Assembly: GCA_947243795.1 (NCBI GenBank) | Contig: OX365934.1 | Coordinates: forward strand, 62,001 to 126,000 | Length of the DNA: 64,000 nt | DNA from: Saccharomyces uvarum | Lineage: Eukaryota; Ascomycota; Saccharomycetes; Saccharomycetales; Saccharomycetaceae | Direction: 5' to 3' | Position numbers and translations under genes: made by a program | Shown: piece by piece, positions 29,741 through 40,400 of the stretch | Layout: every line of letters begins with the position of its first letter | Position numbering within the stretch: position 1 is the stretch's first letter | Notes under the pieces: generated by a model | What the model was told of the DNA's origin: nothing | The model's input: the letters and a program-made list of their open reading frames with translations, nothing else | The model's database searches: none

Positions 29741-30667
29741 ATGAGTGATAAGCTAGCGATACACGTGGACGATGTTGAAATCAAGCCCAAGTACGTATTG
29801 TACGGGATCAGCACGCCCACAAAGCATATTTACAAAAGGTATTCTGAGTTTTGGAAACTGAAGACCCAACTAGAGAAACAAGTTGGGAGCACCATGCCGT
29901 ATGATTTTCCTGAAAAGCCGAGTGGGCTGGACAGGATGTGGCAAAGGAGTTATGACGACCCAGCAATGATTGATGAAAGACGCATTGGGCTGGAGAGGTT
30001 TCTCAATGAGCTGTATAACGATCGCTTTGATTCTCGATGGAGAAACACAAAGGCTGCGCAAGACTTCTTGCAGTTGTCGAAACTAGAAGTGTCCCAAGAA
30101 AAACCGCAGCAACAGCAAGAAGCTAATGTGGAAGTTGAATGGGACGAGATGGTCAGAGATGTCAAGCTAGATCTAGATGAAGAGAGTGATGGCACGGCCA
30201 GCGTACGTGGCGCACTACGAGCACGTACAAAGCTGCACAGGTTGCGGGAACGGTTGGAGCGAGATGTCCAGAGGAAAGCTGTGCCAAGCACAGAGGTGAC
30301 TCGCCGGGCCGCACTACTGAGGTCGTTACTCAAAGAGTGTGATAGCATTGGTATGGCAAACGCTACACAGGACCGAGGCCGTCTCCTGGGAGCCGCCGTA
30401 GCAACACCCTCTTCAAACTCGGATGCTCGAGGAAGAACCAACGGCGACCTGCAGCAAGGGCAGGTGCAGATGGTACGCGAACAAGAGCAGGAACTAGTCG
30501 CACTGCATCGGATCATCCAGGCCCAACGCGGACTGGCTTTGGAGATGAACGACGAATTGCAAACGCAGAATGAGTTACTCACGGCTCTCGAAGACGACGT
30601 GGACAACACGGGCAGGAGGCTTCAGATGGCCAACAAGAAGGCTAGACAGTTCAACAATAGTGCTTAA
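29741..30667 (+). CDS. VAM7: Vacuolar Qc-SNARE Vam7
   Basis: 308 residues from the ATG at 29741 (MSDKLAIHVDDVEIKPK). Vam7 is the soluble SNARE of the vacuolar fusion complex, recruited by its PX domain to PtdIns3P and by HOPS. PX domain about residues 1-115 with the lipid-binding RYSEFWKLK and DFPEKP blocks; SNARE helix about 245-305 (the zero-layer Gln lies in this helix; QAQRGLALEMNDELQTQNEL is visible). There is no membrane span, as expected. The S. cerevisiae start I recall lies eight codons upstream; the corresponding codon here is ATA, so the shorter start is used. Confidence 0.92.
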   Translation: MSDKLAIHVDDVEIKPKYVLYGISTPTKHIYKRYSEFWKLKTQLEKQVGSTMPYDFPEKPSGLDRMWQRSYDDPAMIDERRIGLERFLNELYNDRFDSRWRNTKAAQDFLQLSKLEVSQEKPQQQQEANVEVEWDEMVRDVKLDLDEESDGTASVRGALRARTKLHRLRERLERDVQRKAVPSTEVTRRAALLRSLLKECDSIGMANATQDRGRLLGAAVATPSSNSDARGRTNGDLQQGQVQMVREQEQELVALHRIIQAQRGLALEMNDELQTQNELLTALEDDVDNTGRRLQMANKKARQFNNSA

Positions 30668-30756
30668 AAATGCGGCCGGGTCACGGTCCCCATGGGCTTA
30701 TTTTGCACTAAAATAAGTAAAAAAAAATAATTGAAAATGGAAAGCTGAATATTTCA

Positions 30757-30764
30757 GCGATGAG
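30757..30764 (+). promoter_or_regulatory. PAC-type motif upstream of NCS6
   Basis: GCGATGAG, followed by ATG, matches the PAC box bound by Dot6/Tod6 in ribosome-biogenesis and RNA-modification genes. It is only 34 bp from the NCS6 ATG, closer than usual, so it could be fortuitous. Confidence 0.35.
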
Positions 30765-30797
30765 ATGTGGTAGCAAGAGCATAGCAAAGGAAGTGTA

Positions 30798-31877
30798 ATG
30801 TCGTTTACTGCGCCTTCGGATCCGGTGAATAGGCCTGTAAAGGTGAAGATATCGCAGCTGTGCGAACTCTGCCATTCAAGAAAGGCCTTTATTAAAAGGC
30901 CCAAGAACCTGTCTAAACTTTGTAAGCAATGTTTCTGCTTGGTGTTTGAGACGGAAATTCATAACACCATTATGGCGAACAACCTGTTCCAAAGGGGTGA
31001 ACGCATAGCTGTGGGGGCGTCTGGGGGTAAGGACTCCACGGTGTTAGCACACATGCTGAAGCTACTGAACGACCGATACGACTATGGCATCGAGATTGTA
31101 CTGTTGAGTATCGACGAAGGGATCGTTGGATACAGGGACGATTCGTTGGCCACAGTGAAGAGGAATCAACAGCAGTACGGGCTCCCCTTGGAGATATTCT
31201 CCTTCAAGGACCTCTACGACTGGACGATGGACGAGATTGTGTCCGTTGCGGGGATAAGAAACAGTTGCACGTATTGCGGTGTCTTCAGAAGACAGTCGTT
31301 GGATCGAGGTGCTGCGAAGTTGGGAATATCACACGTCGTCACGGGCCACAATGCGGACGACATGGCCGAGACCGTGTTGATGAATATCTTACGTGGTGAT
31401 GTGGCAAGATTAGAGAAATCAACGGCGATCATCACGCAAAGTAGCGGGTCGCCCATCAAGAGATCGAAACCGTTTAAATATTCATACCAAAAGGAGATCG
31501 TCCTTTACGCGCATTACATGAAACTAGATTACTTCTCCACAGAATGTACCTACGCACCAGAGGCCTTTAGGGGCACTGCAAGAGAATACATGAAGAACCT
31601 GGAGGCAATCAGGCCCAGTTGCATCGTCGACATCATCCAAAGTGGCGAAAATCTGGCCTTGAAAGCCAAGAAGTCCAACGCGAAGAAGAGTGTCGTGAAG
31701 TTTGTCGACGGCAATAGGTGCACCAAGTGTGGATATCTGTCGTCGAATAGCGTTTGCAAAGCATGCATGCTACTCGAAGGTCTGGAGAAAAGCAGAGCCC
31801 AAGTGGCCATCGAAAACGACACTTCCGCCGACGGGGCTGCCAAGAACCTGAGAGCGCTGGAGAAACTCAGCTTTTGA
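30798..31877 (+). CDS. NCS6: Cytosolic tRNA 2-thiolation enzyme Ncs6 (Tuc1)
   Basis: 359 residues, same as S. cerevisiae. Ncs6 with Ncs2 adds the 2-thio group to the wobble uridine (mcm5s2U34) of tRNA-Lys, Gln and Glu using sulfur from Urm1. Visible parts: N-terminal zinc-binding [15 protein letters not shown]...CKQC; the PP-loop [13 protein letters not shown] at about residues 74-86 for ATP; catalytic CTYCGVFRR and the [15 protein letters not shown] block; C-terminal [16 protein letters not shown] zinc site. All key cysteines are present. Its substrate tRNA-Lys(UUU) is also encoded in this window at 53582. Confidence 0.97.
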   Translation: MSFTAPSDPVNRPVKVKISQLCELCHSRKAFIKRPKNLSKLCKQCFCLVFETEIHNTIMANNLFQRGERIAVGASGGKDSTVLAHMLKLLNDRYDYGIEIVLLSIDEGIVGYRDDSLATVKRNQQQYGLPLEIFSFKDLYDWTMDEIVSVAGIRNSCTYCGVFRRQSLDRGAAKLGISHVVTGHNADDMAETVLMNILRGDVARLEKSTAIITQSSGSPIKRSKPFKYSYQKEIVLYAHYMKLDYFSTECTYAPEAFRGTAREYMKNLEAIRPSCIVDIIQSGENLALKAKKSNAKKSVVKFVDGNRCTKCGYLSSNSVCKACMLLEGLEKSRAQVAIENDTSADGAAKNLRALEKLSF

Positions 31878-31908
31878 AATGGCTATAATATAGAGTAATT
31901 CAATGCTA

Positions 31909-31938
31909 TATAATAAAATATAATATAATATAATATAG
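31909..31938. repeat. TAATA pentanucleotide microsatellite
   Basis: Run of TATAA/TAATA units between NCS6 and YPT32, about 45 bp after the NCS6 stop. It may act in 3' end formation of NCS6 or as a TATA-rich core for YPT32. Confidence 0.5.
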
Positions 31939-32081
31939 TACGGCGCGGTCTCCATAAGAGCGCGCAACACAATAAACAGAAACAATTCAATCGGCAATAA
32001 AAATGGGCATTACAAGACAAACGTTGGAAAAAAGAGGACAGCGTGTGATAGAGAACGGACCAAGTATACTCTTTTGCAAGG

Positions 32082-32747
32082 ATGAGCAACGAAGACTACG
32101 GGTACGATTACGATTACTTGTTCAAGATAGTTCTTATTGGGGACTCCGGCGTGGGTAAATCGAATCTATTATCGAGATTCACCACCGATGAATTCAACAT
32201 CGAGTCCAAATCCACGATTGGTGTGGAGTTCGCGACAAGAACCATCGAAGTCGAGAACAAGAAGATAAAGGCGCAGATCTGGGACACTGCAGGGCAGGAA
32301 CGGTATAGGGCCATCACCTCCGCGTACTACCGTGGTGCCGTGGGCGCCCTTATAGTGTATGATATAAGCAAATCGAGTTCGTACGAGAATTGCAACCATT
32401 GGCTTACTGAGCTAAGAGAGAATGCAGACGACAACGTTGCTGTCGGGTTGATAGGGAACAAATCGGATCTGGCTCATCTAAGAGCAGTGCCAACCGATGA
32501 AGCGAGGAATTTCGCCATGGAAAACCAGATGCTATTTACTGAAACAAGTGCTTTAAATAGCGATAATGTAGATAAGGCGTTTAGAGAGCTGATCGTAGCC
32601 ATTTTCCAAATGGTCAGCAAACACCAAGTGGACTTAAATGGATCTGGCAGCAACGCCGGCGCCAATGGCGGTCCCAAGGGCCCCACCATCAGCTTAACGC
32701 CGGCGCCAAATGAGAAGAAGAAGAAGAAATCCAACAATTGTTGTTAA
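32082..32747 (+). CDS. YPT32: Rab11-type GTPase Ypt32
   Basis: 221 residues. Rab GTPase acting at the trans-Golgi in exit to the plasma membrane and in recycling, working with Sec2/Sec4. P-loop GDSGVGKS at residues 20-27, switch I region [13 protein letters not shown], switch [16 protein letters not shown] guanine-binding motif, ETSAL motif, and C-terminal NNCC for dual geranylgeranylation. The very similar paralogue Ypt31 lies elsewhere in Saccharomyces; synteny with NCS6 and MIG2 identifies this as YPT32. The hypervariable tail ([15 protein letters not shown]) differs from the S. cerevisiae sequence I recall. Confidence 0.95.
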   Translation: MSNEDYGYDYDYLFKIVLIGDSGVGKSNLLSRFTTDEFNIESKSTIGVEFATRTIEVENKKIKAQIWDTAGQERYRAITSAYYRGAVGALIVYDISKSSSYENCNHWLTELRENADDNVAVGLIGNKSDLAHLRAVPTDEARNFAMENQMLFTETSALNSDNVDKAFRELIVAIFQMVSKHQVDLNGSGSNAGANGGPKGPTISLTPAPNEKKKKKSNNCC

Positions 32748-34143
32748 CAATTCGTGCCCTTCATGCATATTCTGCCCACATATAACCCATTAATAGTGTT
32801 TTTATAAATATAATGCAAATATATATACCTTTTCAAGTTAATATGTCGTCAAGCCCTTTCGCAAGGAAAAAGTAAAAAAATCGGGTACTTCTCTACTTCT
32901 TCTAAATGAATACGTAAGCTTTTTGGGGACACCGCACTTTGCGCCATCCGAAGATAAGAATATGAAATTCGGGCCTTCCTATTAGTGCATACGTTTAAAC
33001 TACACACACGTGTATGTTCCTTCCGCGGACTACCACTACACTTGACGCTCTAAAAACAGCCCGGATTATCTTCGTTTGCCTATCACATGTACCTGCGCGG
33101 GTGAGTTCTGTTAGGATTTGGCTATGATGGAAGTTTTTCCGAAAGTGCGGGTTTTGCAGGTTTTTCCGAAACGAGGGGGAAGGGAAGGCCGCGGAAGACA
33201 AAGTCTTCACGTACCGAAGAGTGGAGATATTTCTTCTCGGAATGTAAATGACCGATTTTTTTGAAATTCGCCCATTCACCTTTAGTATTGTTATTTCTGC
33301 AATTGCTCTATAGCGTGTTTGAAGTACGTACGGTCTCGCTCGATACGGTAATTACCATCTTCGGTTCTTAAAAAAGAAAACAGTCCTCCTGCGCCCTCGC
33401 CCTTCTCCTTCCCCCACTTACAAAAACAGGAAAGCATAATATAGTTTATTGATCTCGCGGCCGGACCTTGGAGCTCCCATTGTGCGCACTCAGTAACGAC
33501 ATCGTAGTAGTAATCACATCGTAAAGTATCTAGGTATATAGCATTGGAATACAGCAACAGAGGGTACCCTTTGCCGAACGGATTAACAAGCGATTTTTTA
33601 TCTCTATGGAAGCTCCAATAAGCTGTGGCGATGTAGAGGTAGTGCCTTGCCTCCCCTCCCCCTTCTCCTCCCCTGCGGAGCCGATTCTTACCCAACTTTT
33701 TCCTGCCCCATTGAGGCTAACGTATAAAGAATTTCTTAGTGTTTGATAGGCTCGTACGAAAAGAAAAAAAGCCGGGATAAGAAACCCCGCCTCCACCTTT
33801 TTTGGACTTCCGAAAATTTATCCGACGCAGACGTCCGCGGAGCACCCACAAAATTGCGGTGTGCAACTCTAAATTATATGCCGCTCAGGAAAATCGCGTA
33901 CGAGGGCTTGACAAATAATCCGTTGGAGGAGGTTTTTCCGAGATTCTTTTCGAGGAAAACCGTCTCTGGTATATAAGCGATTGAGAAAGTCGTGCTTGAT
34001 GCAATATATCTAAATCCTGGCCCTTACGTTGGGCGTTTCTTCATGTAGCTTTGTTCTTGCGTAGCCTTTCTTTTGTATATTGAGAATTTTCTTGAGCTAA
34101 GATCGTTGATCTCGAGATACAGAAACTAAAAAATAACAAAGAA
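32748..34143 (+). promoter_or_regulatory. Long MIG2 promoter enriched for Rgt1-type sites
   Basis: 1.4 kb without a supportable gene. CGGANNA (Rgt1 consensus, either strand) occurs at 33026-33032, 33135-33141, 33162-33168, 33192-33198, 33579-33585, 33818-33824, 33838-33844, 33916-33922 and 33934-33940. Three of these sit in a repeated TTTTTCCGA unit. Rgt1 represses glucose-induced genes, and MIG2 is known to be induced through the Snf3/Rgt2-Rgt1 route in S. cerevisiae. A TATATAAG is at 33970-33977. A 134-codon minus-strand ORF (33291-33695) is GC/Gly-Lys-rich and not conserved to my knowledge. Confidence 0.6.
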
Positions 34144-35415
34144 ATGTCCAAAAAGCAAACGAGCTTCCCAGTAGATAACGAAAACAGACCGTTCAGATGT
34201 GATACCTGCAACCGCGGGTTCCATCGGTTGGAACATAAAAAAAGACACTTAAGGACGCACACAGGTGAAAAGCCCCACCATTGTGGATTTCCTGGCTGTG
34301 GGAAAAGCTTCAGTAGAAGCGACGAACTGAAAAGACACATGAGAACGCACACGGGACAATCTCAAAGGAGACTGAAGAAATCCGGCATACAGAAGCAAGA
34401 GTACTTGACCGTGAGCGGGATCCCTACCATTGCATCGGGAATGATGATTCACCAGCCTATACCGCAAGTCTTGCCGGCAAACATGGCCATCAACGTGCAA
34501 ACTGTCGGCGGCGGCAACATCATCCATGCCACCAACGCAGTGCACCCCATGATGATACCGATCATGGCCCAACCGGCCCCCATGCACGCCAATGCTGCTT
34601 CTTTCCATCCCACATCCTCTCCAATGCCCATCCCCACATACACTCCAATTCCATCGCAATCGTTCACTTCTTTCCAGAGCTCGCTTGGGTCTATACAATC
34701 CAACAGCGACGTTTCTTCGATCTTTTCCAACATGAATGTTCGTATAAACACTCCTCGCTCAGTGCCAAACTCTCCAAATGACGGCTACTTGCAACAACAA
34801 CAACAACAGCAACAGCAACAACAACAACAACAACAGCAACAACAGCAACAGTATCAACAGCAACAACAGCAACAACAGCAACACCAGCTACAACAACAGC
34901 ATCAACAACATCAACAACATCAACAACATCAATACCAGCATCATACCCCCAGCCCTTCCGTTGCTAAGCAACAGAAGACTTTCGCAAGTTCTCTTGCCTC
35001 TGCATTATCCACTCTACAAAGAAGAACCCCAGTGGGTGCCGCCACGCCCACAATAGAATCACCATCTTCACCAAGTGATTCCAGTCATACTTCCGCATCT
35101 AGCAGCGCCATCTCCCTACCTTTCAGCAATGCTCCTTCTCAGCTCACCATGGCCAAAGAGCTAGAGTCCGTGTACCTAGATTCCAATAGGTACACCACCA
35201 AAACCAGAAGAGAAAGAGCCAAATTCGAAATCCCCGAAGAGCAAGAAGAGGATACGAACAGCAGTAGCAGTAGCAGCAGCAGTAGCAATGGCGAGAAGGA
35301 ATCCCTAGCCCATAAGTCTGGTAAGAGCAGAAAGAAATTATCCGGAATACAATTACCCCCCGTCCGCAACCTGTTGAAACAAATCGATGTCTTCAACGGT
35401 CCTAAGGGAGTTTAG
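34144..35415 (+). CDS. MIG2: C2H2 zinc-finger glucose repressor Mig2
   Basis: 423 residues, longer than the 382 I recall for S. cerevisiae. Two C2H2 fingers at about residues 17-70 ([19 protein letters not shown] and [20 protein letters not shown]) with the TGEKP-type linker; these bind the Mig GC-box. Mig2 works with Mig1 in glucose repression of SUC2 and others. A long Gln tract interrupted by His (about residues 218-262) comes from CAA/CAG repeats and explains most of the extra length. A Ser-rich run and the conserved C-terminal [18 protein letters not shown] motif (repression effector) end the protein. Expression is probably controlled by Rgt1 (see promoter). Confidence 0.94.
   Translation: MSKKQTSFPVDNENRPFRCDTCNRGFHRLEHKKRHLRTHTGEKPHHCGFPGCGKSFSRSDELKRHMRTHTGQSQRRLKKSGIQKQEYLTVSGIPTIASGMMIHQPIPQVLPANMAINVQTVGGGNIIHATNAVHPMMIPIMAQPAPMHANAASFHPTSSPMPIPTYTPIPSQSFTSFQSSLGSIQSNSDVSSIFSNMNVRINTPRSVPNSPNDGYLQQQQQQQQQQQQQQQQQQQQYQQQQQQQQQHQLQQQHQQHQQHQQHQYQHHTPSPSVAKQQKTFASSLASALSTLQRRTPVGAATPTIESPSSPSDSSHTSASSSAISLPFSNAPSQLTMAKELESVYLDSNRYTTKTRRERAKFEIPEEQEEDTNSSSSSSSSSNGEKESLAHKSGKSRKKLSGIQLPPVRNLLKQIDVFNGPKGV
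34790..34945 (+). repeat. CAA/CAG/CAT repeat coding poly-Gln/His in MIG2
   Basis: Imperfect trinucleotide tract, about 150 bp, giving Q-rich then QHQ units. The shifted frame gives a poly-Asn ORF that is spurious. Length is likely polymorphic. Confidence 0.85.
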
Positions 35416-35775
35416 CGACCTCTCCCGCATATCATCTTCTTTTTAACGAAATGTCATGAAATAAACCTAGCATCCACGCGCACCCAAATTAGATAGATTT
35501 AGATAGATGTACATGCATGTTACGAATCAGCATCGTCACGAATAGTCATATATAACCTAAAAATATAAACATAACACATCTATCTACCTTCAAGATTTGT
35601 ACCGGCTTTTAACTTTTGTCTCGCTCCTTTGGACCGAGTTGCGATTTACATTGCGTTCCGGATTGTCAAAAACGTCTGGGGAAAGGATAAATAAATACAC
35701 AACTTTCCTTGGGGAAAGAAATAATTACTGAGCTACCCACCGTTTGCCAGGGGTAGTAAGAGTGGCGAAGCTTCT
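35416..35775. promoter_or_regulatory. MIG2 3' end and SIP2 promoter
   Basis: 360 bp. Contains a tandem TTAGATAGATTTAGATAGATG near 35490-35510, then AT-rich DNA with TATATAACC near 35550. No ORF or RNA gene seen. Confidence 0.35.
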
Positions 35776-37020
35776 ATGGGCGTTACAGGAAGTCATCTTG
35801 CTCACCAAAACCAAGGGACCAGAAAGAACCATACACAAACTATGACTGGGACAACGGAAAATATCAGGGATGTTCAAAGCAGTGAACCGCGAGGCATGGA
35901 TGCTGTGAGTAGGAAAGTTACCGAGTTAAGCTTGAGCAGCTCTTCTGGTTTACACGACGAGGTGCCGCCTTCAAGTGAAGGGTCTCTAACAAAAAGGAAG
36001 TCAAAGCTGTTGTTACGGGAAGAGGATGAACCCGAAATGCCGGAGTTGACTGTGGTGGAAACTGCTTTGGATTCCAATTCCGATTCGTCCTCTAGTAGTG
36101 GTGAAGATGACGAGGGATCCCCTACCGACGCTGCAGAGCCTCAACAAGACGCTAAAGTTAATGATAATGCACCCGCCCCTTCTTCACCAACGCAGACACA
36201 GCAGCAAAAGAGTAGCAAGAACAGAGCGGAAGGCGAGAGCAGAACAAAGAGCTCGCTAATGGTGCCTGTGGAAATCAGGTGGCAGCAAGGCGGCTCGAAA
36301 GTTTACGTGACGGGTTCATTCACCAAATGGAGGAAGATGATCGGTTTGCTACCTGATTCTGACAAGAGCGGGTCATTCCATGTTAAACTAAGACTACTTC
36401 CAGGCACCCACAGGTTTAGATTTGTAGTGGACAACGAGCTCAGAGTCAGTGATTTCTTGCCTACTGCCACTGATCAAATGGGGAATTTTGTCAATTACAT
36501 CGAGGTCAGACATCCAGACAAGAAATCCATAGAAGGGACAAATATACCCAAAAAGGCGTATTCCATGAAACCGCCCACCAGCGATCGGTCCTCGATTGCG
36601 CTCCAAATCGGCAAGGATCCAGACGATTTCGGTGACGGATATACAAGATTTCATGAAGATCTCTCCACCAAACCTCCTGCCGAGTACACAACGGACATTC
36701 CCGCTGTGTTCACTGATCCATCCGTGATGGAACGGTATTACTACACCTTGGATCGAGAGAAAAACAGGAATGATACGTCATGGCTGACGCCGCCCCAATT
36801 ACCTCCTCAGTTGGAGAACGTCATCTTGAATAAATACTGCACAACACAGGACCAAGTCAACGAAAACAACTCAGGCGCCCTACCCATCCCAAACCATGTG
36901 GTACTCAACCACTTGATCACAAGCAGCATCAAACACAACACCCTTTGTGTATCGTCCATTGTTAGGTACAAACAGAAATACGTCACGCAGATTCTCTATA
37001 CACCCATAGAGTCCTCATGA
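35776..37020 (+). CDS. SIP2: Snf1 kinase beta subunit Sip2
   Basis: 414 residues (S. cerevisiae 415). Begins MGVTGSH: Gly2 is suited to N-myristoylation, which tethers Sip2 at the plasma membrane. The N-terminal 150 residues are disordered and acidic. The glycogen/AMPK-type CBM48 domain follows at about residues 160-250 (VPVEIRWQQGGSKVYVTGSFTKWRKMIGL), and the conserved C-terminal ASC domain that binds Snf1 and Snf4 runs to the end (NHVVLNHLITSSIKHNTLCVSSIVRYKQKYVTQILYTP). Its neighbour MIG2 belongs to the same glucose-signalling circuit. The paralogue Gal83 lies elsewhere; N-terminus and synteny support SIP2. Confidence 0.95.
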   Translation: MGVTGSHLAHQNQGTRKNHTQTMTGTTENIRDVQSSEPRGMDAVSRKVTELSLSSSSGLHDEVPPSSEGSLTKRKSKLLLREEDEPEMPELTVVETALDSNSDSSSSSGEDDEGSPTDAAEPQQDAKVNDNAPAPSSPTQTQQQKSSKNRAEGESRTKSSLMVPVEIRWQQGGSKVYVTGSFTKWRKMIGLLPDSDKSGSFHVKLRLLPGTHRFRFVVDNELRVSDFLPTATDQMGNFVNYIEVRHPDKKSIEGTNIPKKAYSMKPPTSDRSSIALQIGKDPDDFGDGYTRFHEDLSTKPPAEYTTDIPAVFTDPSVMERYYYTLDREKNRNDTSWLTPPQLPPQLENVILNKYCTTQDQVNENNSGALPIPNHVVLNHLITSSIKHNTLCVSSIVRYKQKYVTQILYTPIESS

Positions 37021-37431
37021 ACCTCAAACTTGAACGTATGAAGTATTTTCTTTTGTAAATATATTCAGCAGCGACGAGTGGCAGTGCCCACTCGCAGCAG
37101 AGGGTAAACACTTATTTCAGAGGCAAATATAATTATCATTATAGTAATAGTATTCGTATCTCTTTATGCGTATCATTGTCACGAACCACGGATCCACTAC
37201 CCGGAAGTCGCGTGACTTGGTTTTTTTTCAAATTATATATGAAATTCGCCAGTTTTATTAGAACTGAAAAATTAATGAAATCTTTATAGTGGTAAAAATA
37301 AGAATAAGAAGACTGAAGACAAACGGAAACGAAAGGTTTGTATAGTACAATTGTCTGAGACACGCTTATTTTTGCTTTGCTCTTTTGTACTCATTAATCT
37401 TTCTGGAACAGTTTCATATATCTAATTTAAT
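37021..37431. promoter_or_regulatory. SIP2 3' end and SPT16 promoter
   Basis: 411 bp. CTACCCGGAAG at about 37198-37208 and GTCGCGTGAC just after are possible factor sites (Reb1-like and Cbf1-like, both imperfect). A/T tracts follow. No gene recognised. Confidence 0.35.
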
Positions 37432-40400
37432 ATGGAAGAATTGAATATTAATTTTCCAGTGTTTAAGAATAGAATTGAATCATTGTACTCCAAGTACGGC
37501 GAGTTTGAAGGATCTCCGAACTCGTTATTGTTTGTCTTGGGTTCCTCCAATGCTGAAAATCCGTATCAAAAGACCACTATATTGCATAATTGGTTATTGA
37601 GTTACGAATTTCCCGCTACTTTAATTGCACTGGTTCCTGGAAAGATCGTTATTATCACTAGTTCTGCTAAGGCTAAGCATTTACAGAAGGCTGTCGACTT
37701 ATTTAAGGACTCTGAGAGCAAAATTTCCCTGGAATTATGGCAGAGGAACAACAAAGAACCGGAACACAATAAGAAGTTATTTGACGATGTTATCGACTTA
37801 ATCAAAAGTGCTGGTAAAATTGTCGGTACCCCTGAAAAGGATTCTTACCAAGGTAAATTCATGACCGAATGGAACCCAGCATGGGAAGCGGCTGTGAAGG
37901 AAAACGAATTTAAAGTAGTCGATGTCTCGTTGGGTCTCTCTAAAGTTTGGGAAGCCAAAGATGCTAACGAGCAAGCATTCTTGTCTGTTTCCAGTAAGGG
38001 TTCCGATAAATTCATGGATCTGCTATCGAACGAAATGGTTCGCGCCGTTGATGAAGAGTTGAAGATCACCAATGCTAAACTATCAGACAAAATTGAAAAT
38101 AAAATCGATGATGTCAAATTTTTAAAGCAGTTAAGTCCCGATTTGAGTGCACTATGCCCATCTAGTCACAAATTCAACTTCGATTTGTTAGATTGGACAT
38201 ATTCTCCTATTATCCAATCGGGGAAAAAATTCGATCTCAGAGTTTCCGCACGTTCTACCAATGACCAATTATACGGCAATGGTTGTATTTTGGCCTCGTG
38301 TGGTATTCGTTATAATAATTACTGTTCAAACATTACTAGGACTTTTCTGATCGATCCGTCTGAAGAAATGGCTAGCAACTACGATTTCCTGCTAACTTTA
38401 CAAAATGAGATTGTAACCAATATATTAAAAGCTGGTCGTACGCCAAAGGAAGTTTATGAGTCAGTAATAGAATATATTGAAAAATCCAAACCTGAATTGG
38501 TACCTAATTTCACTAAAAACATCGGTTCACTTATTGGTCTTGAATTTAGAGACTCGAACTTCATACTGAACGTAAAGAACGATTACCGTAAGATTCAACC
38601 CGGTGATTGCTTTAATATCTCATTCGGTTTCAACAATTTGAAAGATTCTCAAAGTGGCAACAGCTATGCTTTACAATTGGCCGATACAGTCCAGATCCCG
38701 CTTGAAGATACAGAGTCTCCACGCTTCCTAACTAATTACACCAAAGCCAAATCTCAAATATCCTTTTACTTCAATAATGAAGAAGAAGATAGCAGTAGTA
38801 AAAAGAAGCCTTCATCAAGTACTAAGGTTCCGAGTAAGCCCGATAGAAACTCTAAAATTTTGAGAACAAAATTACGTGGTGAAGCTCGTGGTGGTGCTGA
38901 AGACGCTCAAAAGGAACAAATTCGTAAGGAAAATCAAAAAAAGCTGCACGAAAAATTGGAGAAAAATGGGTTACTGAGATTCAGTGCTGCTGATGCCAAT
39001 GGTCCAGATAGTGAGCCTCGTCAATATTTTAAAAAGTACGAATCCTATGTTCGGGATTCCCAATTGCCAACTAATATTCGTGATCTAAGAATCCATGTTG
39101 ATTGGAAAAGTCAAACAATTATCCTACCCATCTATGGTAGACCAGTCCCATTCCATATCAACTCATACAAAAATGGTTCCAAAAATGAAGAAGGTGAATA
39201 TACATATTTACGTCTCAACTTTAATTCACCAGGTTCTTCTGGTGGTATTTCCAAGAAAGTTGAAGAGTTACCATACGAAGAATCAGCAGATAACCAATTT
39301 GTTCGTTCAATCACATTAAGATCTAAAGACGGTGACCGTATGAGTGAAACCTTCAAACAAATTGCTGATTTGAAGAAAGAAGCTACAAAGAGAGAGCAAG
39401 AACGTAAAGCCTTGGCTGATGTTATTCAACAGGATAAATTGATTGAGAATAAAACTGGAAGAACAAAAAGACTGGATCAAATTTTTGTTAGACCCAACCC
39501 TGATACAAAACGTGTCCCTAGTACAGTGTTTATCCATGAAAACGGTATTAGATTCCAATCACCATTAAGAACAGATAGTAGAATAGATATACTATTCTCA
39601 AACATCAAGAATTTAATATTTCAATCTTGTAAGGGTGAATTAATTGTTGTGATTCATATCCACTTGAAGAATCCAATTTTGATGGGTAAGAAGAAAATCC
39701 AAGATGTTCAATTTTACCGTGAAGCTTCCGACATGTCTGTTGATGAAACTGGAGGTGGGAGAAGAGGCCAGTCTAGGTTCAGAAGATATGGTGATGAGGA
39801 TGAACTAGAACAAGAGCAAGAAGAAAGAAGAAAACGTGCTGCGCTGGATAAAGAATTTAAGTATTTTGCAGATGCAATCGCGGAAGCATCAAAAGGTTTA
39901 TTAACTGTAGAGAATACATTTAGAGATCTGGGTTTCCAAGGTGTTCCAAATAGATCAGCAGTTTTCTGTATGCCAACTACAGATTGTCTGGTTCAATTAA
40001 TTGAACCTCCATTTTTGGTGATTAACCTCGAAGAGATTGAAATCTGTATTTTGGAAAGAGTACAATTCGGCTTGAAAAACTTCGATATGGTTTTCGTCTA
40101 TAAAGATTTTAATAAACCTGTTACACATATCAACACAGTGCCAATCGAATCTCTAGATTTCTTGAAGCAATGGTTAACAGATATGGATATCCCTTACACT
40201 GTCTCTACAATCAATTTGAACTGGGCTACGATTATGAAATCATTACAAGATGATCCACACCAGTTTTTCTTGGATGGTGGTTGGAATTTCCTGGCTACCG
40301 GTTCAGACGATGAAGCTTCTGATGAAAGTGAAGAAGAAATCAGTGAATATGAAGCTTCTGAAGAGGAAGTAAGTGATGAAAGTGCTTTCTCTGAGGAAGA

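Noticed and set aside
29950-30609. 219-codon minus ORF opposite VAM7
   Set aside because: Ser/Arg-rich antisense frame of a conserved SNARE gene, with no independent motif.
33291-33695. 134-codon minus ORF in the MIG2 promoter
   Set aside because: Gly/Lys/Glu-rich with no domain, lies over regulatory sites, and has no homologue I know of.
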